Shown here: piece by piece, positions 62,224 to 64,000 of the stretch | Layout of the letters: each line of letters starts with the position of its first letter | Numbering within the stretch: the stretch's first letter is position 1 | Assembly: GCA_051294375.1 (NCBI GenBank) | Contig: CM119265.1 | Location: 25,947,057 to 26,011,056 of the forward strand | DNA from: Paraspadella gotoi | Lineage: Eukaryota; Chaetognatha | Length of the DNA stretch: 64,000 bases | Direction: 5' to 3' | Notes under the pieces: generated by a model | The model's database searches: none | The model's input: the letters and a program-made list of their open reading frames with translations, nothing else | What the model was told of the DNA's origin: nothing | Translations under genes and position numbers: made by a program

Positions 62224-63528
62224 NNNNNNNNNNNNNNNNNNNNNNNNNNNNNNNNNNNNNNNNNNNNNNNNNNNNNNNNNNNNNNNNNNNNNNNNNNNNN
62301 NNNNNNNNNNNNNNNNNNNNNNNNNNNNNNNNNNNNNNNNNNNNNNNNNNNNNNNNNNNNNNNNNNNNNNNNNNNNNNNNNNNNNNNNNNNNNNNNNNNN
62401 NNNNNNNNNNNNNNNNNNNNNNNNNNNNNNNNNNNNNNNNNNNNNNNNNNNNNNNNNNNNNNNNNNNNNNNNNNNNNNNNNNNNNNNNNNNNNNNNNNNN
62501 NNNNNNNNNNNNNNNNNNNNNNNNNNNNNNNNNNNNNNNNNNNNNNNNNNNNNNNNNNNNNNNNNNNNNNNNNNNNNNNNNNNNNNNNNNNNNNNNNNNN
62601 NNNNNNNNNNNNNNNNNNNNNNNNNNNNNNNNNNNNNNNNNNGAACTAGTGAAGAGAATAAAGGAAAGAATAAAAGAAAAGAATGAGGAAGTATTTGGTC
62701 TCCGAGTGAAAACAAATCGAGAGAAAAAAAAGAAGATAAGTCGACGAAGATTAAAAAGAAAATCATTTAGGAGAAAAACGTTGTTCATACAAAGTAAACC
62801 GCAAAATAAATTTCAGAATATTACATTCAATCGTGCTATAAGTATAATCGCTTAAGTAAAAGTAAAGACAATAGCATTAGCGAAGTTGTGATGAAAGTAA
62901 TATCACGTAGAGACTTGATTCATTCACAACTGAACTCAACCTCACCTTAAATCCTTCACCCAAATCCATCTGACCTCACTTACCCACTTCTCCCCCCTCC
63001 CCCCTCCACCGCCGCCGCCGCCTTCCCCTCACCTCTCGCGACCGCGTAACCCGATCGGGTGAGCAACGTGATTCCGTTGGCGATCGTGTTCACGTGAGAA
63101 ATCAAGTTGCGTGATCTTTGGTAGGACTTGAAGAAAAAGTCGTCTGANNNNNNNNNNNNNNNNNNNNNNNNNNNNNNNNNNNNNNNNNNNNNNNNNNNNN
63201 NNNNNNNNNNNNNNNNNNNNNNNNNNNNNNNNNNNNNNNNNNNNNNNNNNNNNNNNNNNNNNNNNNNNNNNNNNNNNNNNNNNNNNNNNNNNNNNNNNNN
63301 NNNNNNNNNNNNNNNNNNNNNNNNNNNNNNNNNNNNNNNNNNNNNNNNNNNNNNNNNNNNNNNNNNNNNNNNNNNNNNNNNNNNNNNNNNNCCTCCGACC
63401 CTGGGTTTCCCGCCATTCCCGCTCAACATGGCGGCGTCCAATTCGATCTGAACTTCTTGACATTTGATGAGAAGAATTTTCGAAGTCGCGGTGACGATTT
63501 CGATGTGATGGAGAATGTTCTCGTAGAT
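56588..63528 (-). CDS. unrecognised helical protein with acidic, proline-motif C-terminus (3' part of gene)
   Basis: Minus-strand exons: 63392-63528 (3' end lost in a gap), 63033-63147 (5' end in the gap), 61247-61411, 58224-58363, 57758-57897, 56588-57473. Phases agree across every readable junction. The N-terminal part seen is amphipathic-helical (IYENILHHIEIVTATSKILL; FFFKSYQRSRNLISHVNTIA; IRRLKRCAEMIVKGVNRLLA; QIDYAVQQVRLAVKKLMEMV), like a helical-bundle or cytoskeletal scaffold protein, but I match no family. The last exon (294 codons) has IIQRNLHLVDSILGLA, a His/Gln-rich patch, a long Asp/Glu block, PPPIPPRP (a good SH3 ligand), a helical LLAALQQRLEQEEVEALL, then Ser-rich and charged sequence. 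The 5' end is outside or in the gap. A complete tandem-BAF gene lies in the intron 58364-61246. Exons 3 and 4 belonging to one gene is inferred from phase. Confidence 0.55.
57649..57728 (+). repeat. (GA)n microsatellite
   Basis: About 80 bases in the intron before the last exon of the gene at 56588-63528. On the minus strand it is a pyrimidine tract. Confidence 0.95.
59064..60651 (-). CDS. tandem barrier-to-autointegration-factor-like protein (8 exons)
   Basis: BAF proteins are small chromatin proteins that bind DNA through a helix-hairpin-helix and link it to LEM-domain proteins of the inner nuclear membrane. Minus-strand exons: 60618-60651, 60311-60544, 60068-60141, 59890-60002, 59666-59790, 59486-59551, 59181-59412, 59064-59097; phases close to 303 residues. 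Two BAF-like domains are present. The first has LPVDAVPGCG, FTRASHLYDQW and DDRFAKWLACKFGPWNRLY. The second has VVPGIGPTLARQM, KTAQDLMNYWK and DDKLFHKWILCAFGYWNTLY. Each is followed by an INA(F/L)-type segment. The C-terminal 110 residues are low-complexity (Asn/Glu/Ser, then Pro-rich) and end in a basic RRGVPPPRR. Normal BAF is 89 residues with one domain. The gene lies wholly inside an intron of the minus-strand gene at 56588-63528. Confidence 0.82.
59578..59626 (+). repeat. (GTTC)n microsatellite
   Basis: Irregular GTTC/GTTG units between BAF-like exons 5 and 6. Confidence 0.85.
60652..61246. other. upstream flank of the tandem-BAF gene
   Basis: A-rich tract directly upstream of the BAF ATG (60660-60760), then a stretch with many CGACG motifs (60760-60900), likely the BAF promoter. 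The minus-strand frame at 61095-61246 is read-through past the donor of the host-gene exon and is not taken as coding. Confidence 0.4.
61577..61684 (+). repeat. (TTTC)n microsatellite
   Basis: About 27 TTTC units, with degenerate continuation to about 61790. In the host-gene intron. Confidence 0.97.
61905..62065 (+). repeat. (GTC)n-rich imperfect trinucleotide tract
   Basis: GTCGTCGTC/GTCATC units; a Thr-rich minus frame across it is an artefact. Confidence 0.85.
62224..62642. other. assembly gap bordered by (CT)n
   Basis: A run of 419 N; the left edge is (CT)n from 62183. Confidence 0.99.
63148..63391. other. assembly gap inside a coding gene
   Basis: A run of 244 N between two readable exon parts of the gene at 56588-63528. 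It hides one exon's 3' end, another exon's 5' end and probably a short intron. Confidence 0.99.
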
Positions 63529-64000
63529 CTGGATGGAAGGGAAGAGGATGCTTGTCGTCGTTGTTGTCGTAGTTGTCGTCGTTGTTGTTGTTATTTTAGA
63601 CTGTTTTAGACTATTTTTGACAAGAACAACAAGAATAAGAAGAAAAACAAGAATAGAAAGAACAACAAGAAAACAAGAACAACAAGAATAAAAAAGAAAG
63701 AACAACAAAAACCAAAAACAACAGCCACAACAAAGTAAAACTTCGGTGGGTTGTTTCAAATGCATAGTGAGCCACTATGCGTTGCCACATAAAAAGTAAG
63801 TACGTCGATAACATCTAATAGACAAAGGCAAGGGCACGTACAATGTTCAAGCCCACAATCAAAGACATTTTATTAAACGGTGACTAATTCATTCTCTTGT
63901 GGCAACGGGGAGATATCTCCCGACAGCTGGCGCTCAGAGCTTTGGACCTGCAGTTACCACCTAATTTCCCTGGCATCACACTTAACCGTGAGGGGATTGA
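63529..64000. other. upstream intron of the partial gene, window end
   Basis: A good minus-strand acceptor lies at 63529 (CCCTTCCATCCAG). Beyond it are (GTC)/(GTT)n-like and CAAGAA-rich simple sequence to about 63730, then unique sequence with no recognised exon. Confidence 0.4.

Overview
The window is eukaryotic and almost certainly from an invertebrate animal. Genes are split into many small exons with GT-AG junctions. Coding exons are GC-rich islands in AT-rich introns and spacers, (GA)n/(CT)n microsatellites are very common, and eight runs of N mark assembly gaps. The gene set fits a metazoan: uridine-cytidine kinase, a claudin-type tetraspan, ANP32, an Ig-domain membrane protein, a thrombospondin-repeat plus von Willebrand A (vWA) protein, a mitochondrial i-AAA protease of the YME1L type, and a barrier-to-autointegration factor (BAF) relative. 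I cannot name the phylum from the sequence.

Layout. 0.8-3.8 kb (+): ten-exon uridine-cytidine kinase. 4.4-6.5 kb (-): eight-exon claudin-like four-pass membrane protein, convergent with the kinase. 8.2-12.6 kb (+): ANP32 with a long acidic tail. 14.6-42.8 kb (-): a secreted or membrane TSR-vWA protein. Its metal-site motif is split by an intron of about 23 kb that holds a complete Ig-domain gene (19.9-22.5 kb, -), several repeats, five of the gaps plus a sixth 10-base gap, and some unassigned GC-rich patches. 45.1-53.7 kb (+): YME1L-like protease with a mitochondrial presequence and an unusual, about 447-residue repeat-bearing acidic C-terminal extension. 56.6-63.5 kb (-): the 3' part of an unrecognised helical, acidic, proline-motif protein. 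One of its introns contains a complete tandem-BAF gene (59.1-60.7 kb, -).

Repeats include two foldback elements carrying a hammerhead-like CTGATGA...GAAAC core, a TA-flanked 28-bp-TIR element in the kinase, a palindromic element in ANP32, a TIR element filled with telomere-like sequence, an inverted pair of tRNA-derived SINEs in the protease gene, and several other dispersed families.

The genes do not form a pathway. The points most worth following are the protease extension, the protease exon carrying Walker A (which reads correctly only by switching frame several times), the tandem-BAF gene nested inside another gene, and the split-MIDAS TSR-vWA gene. All exon models are hand-read from splice signals, reading-frame phase and family resemblance. 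No alignment or transcript was available.
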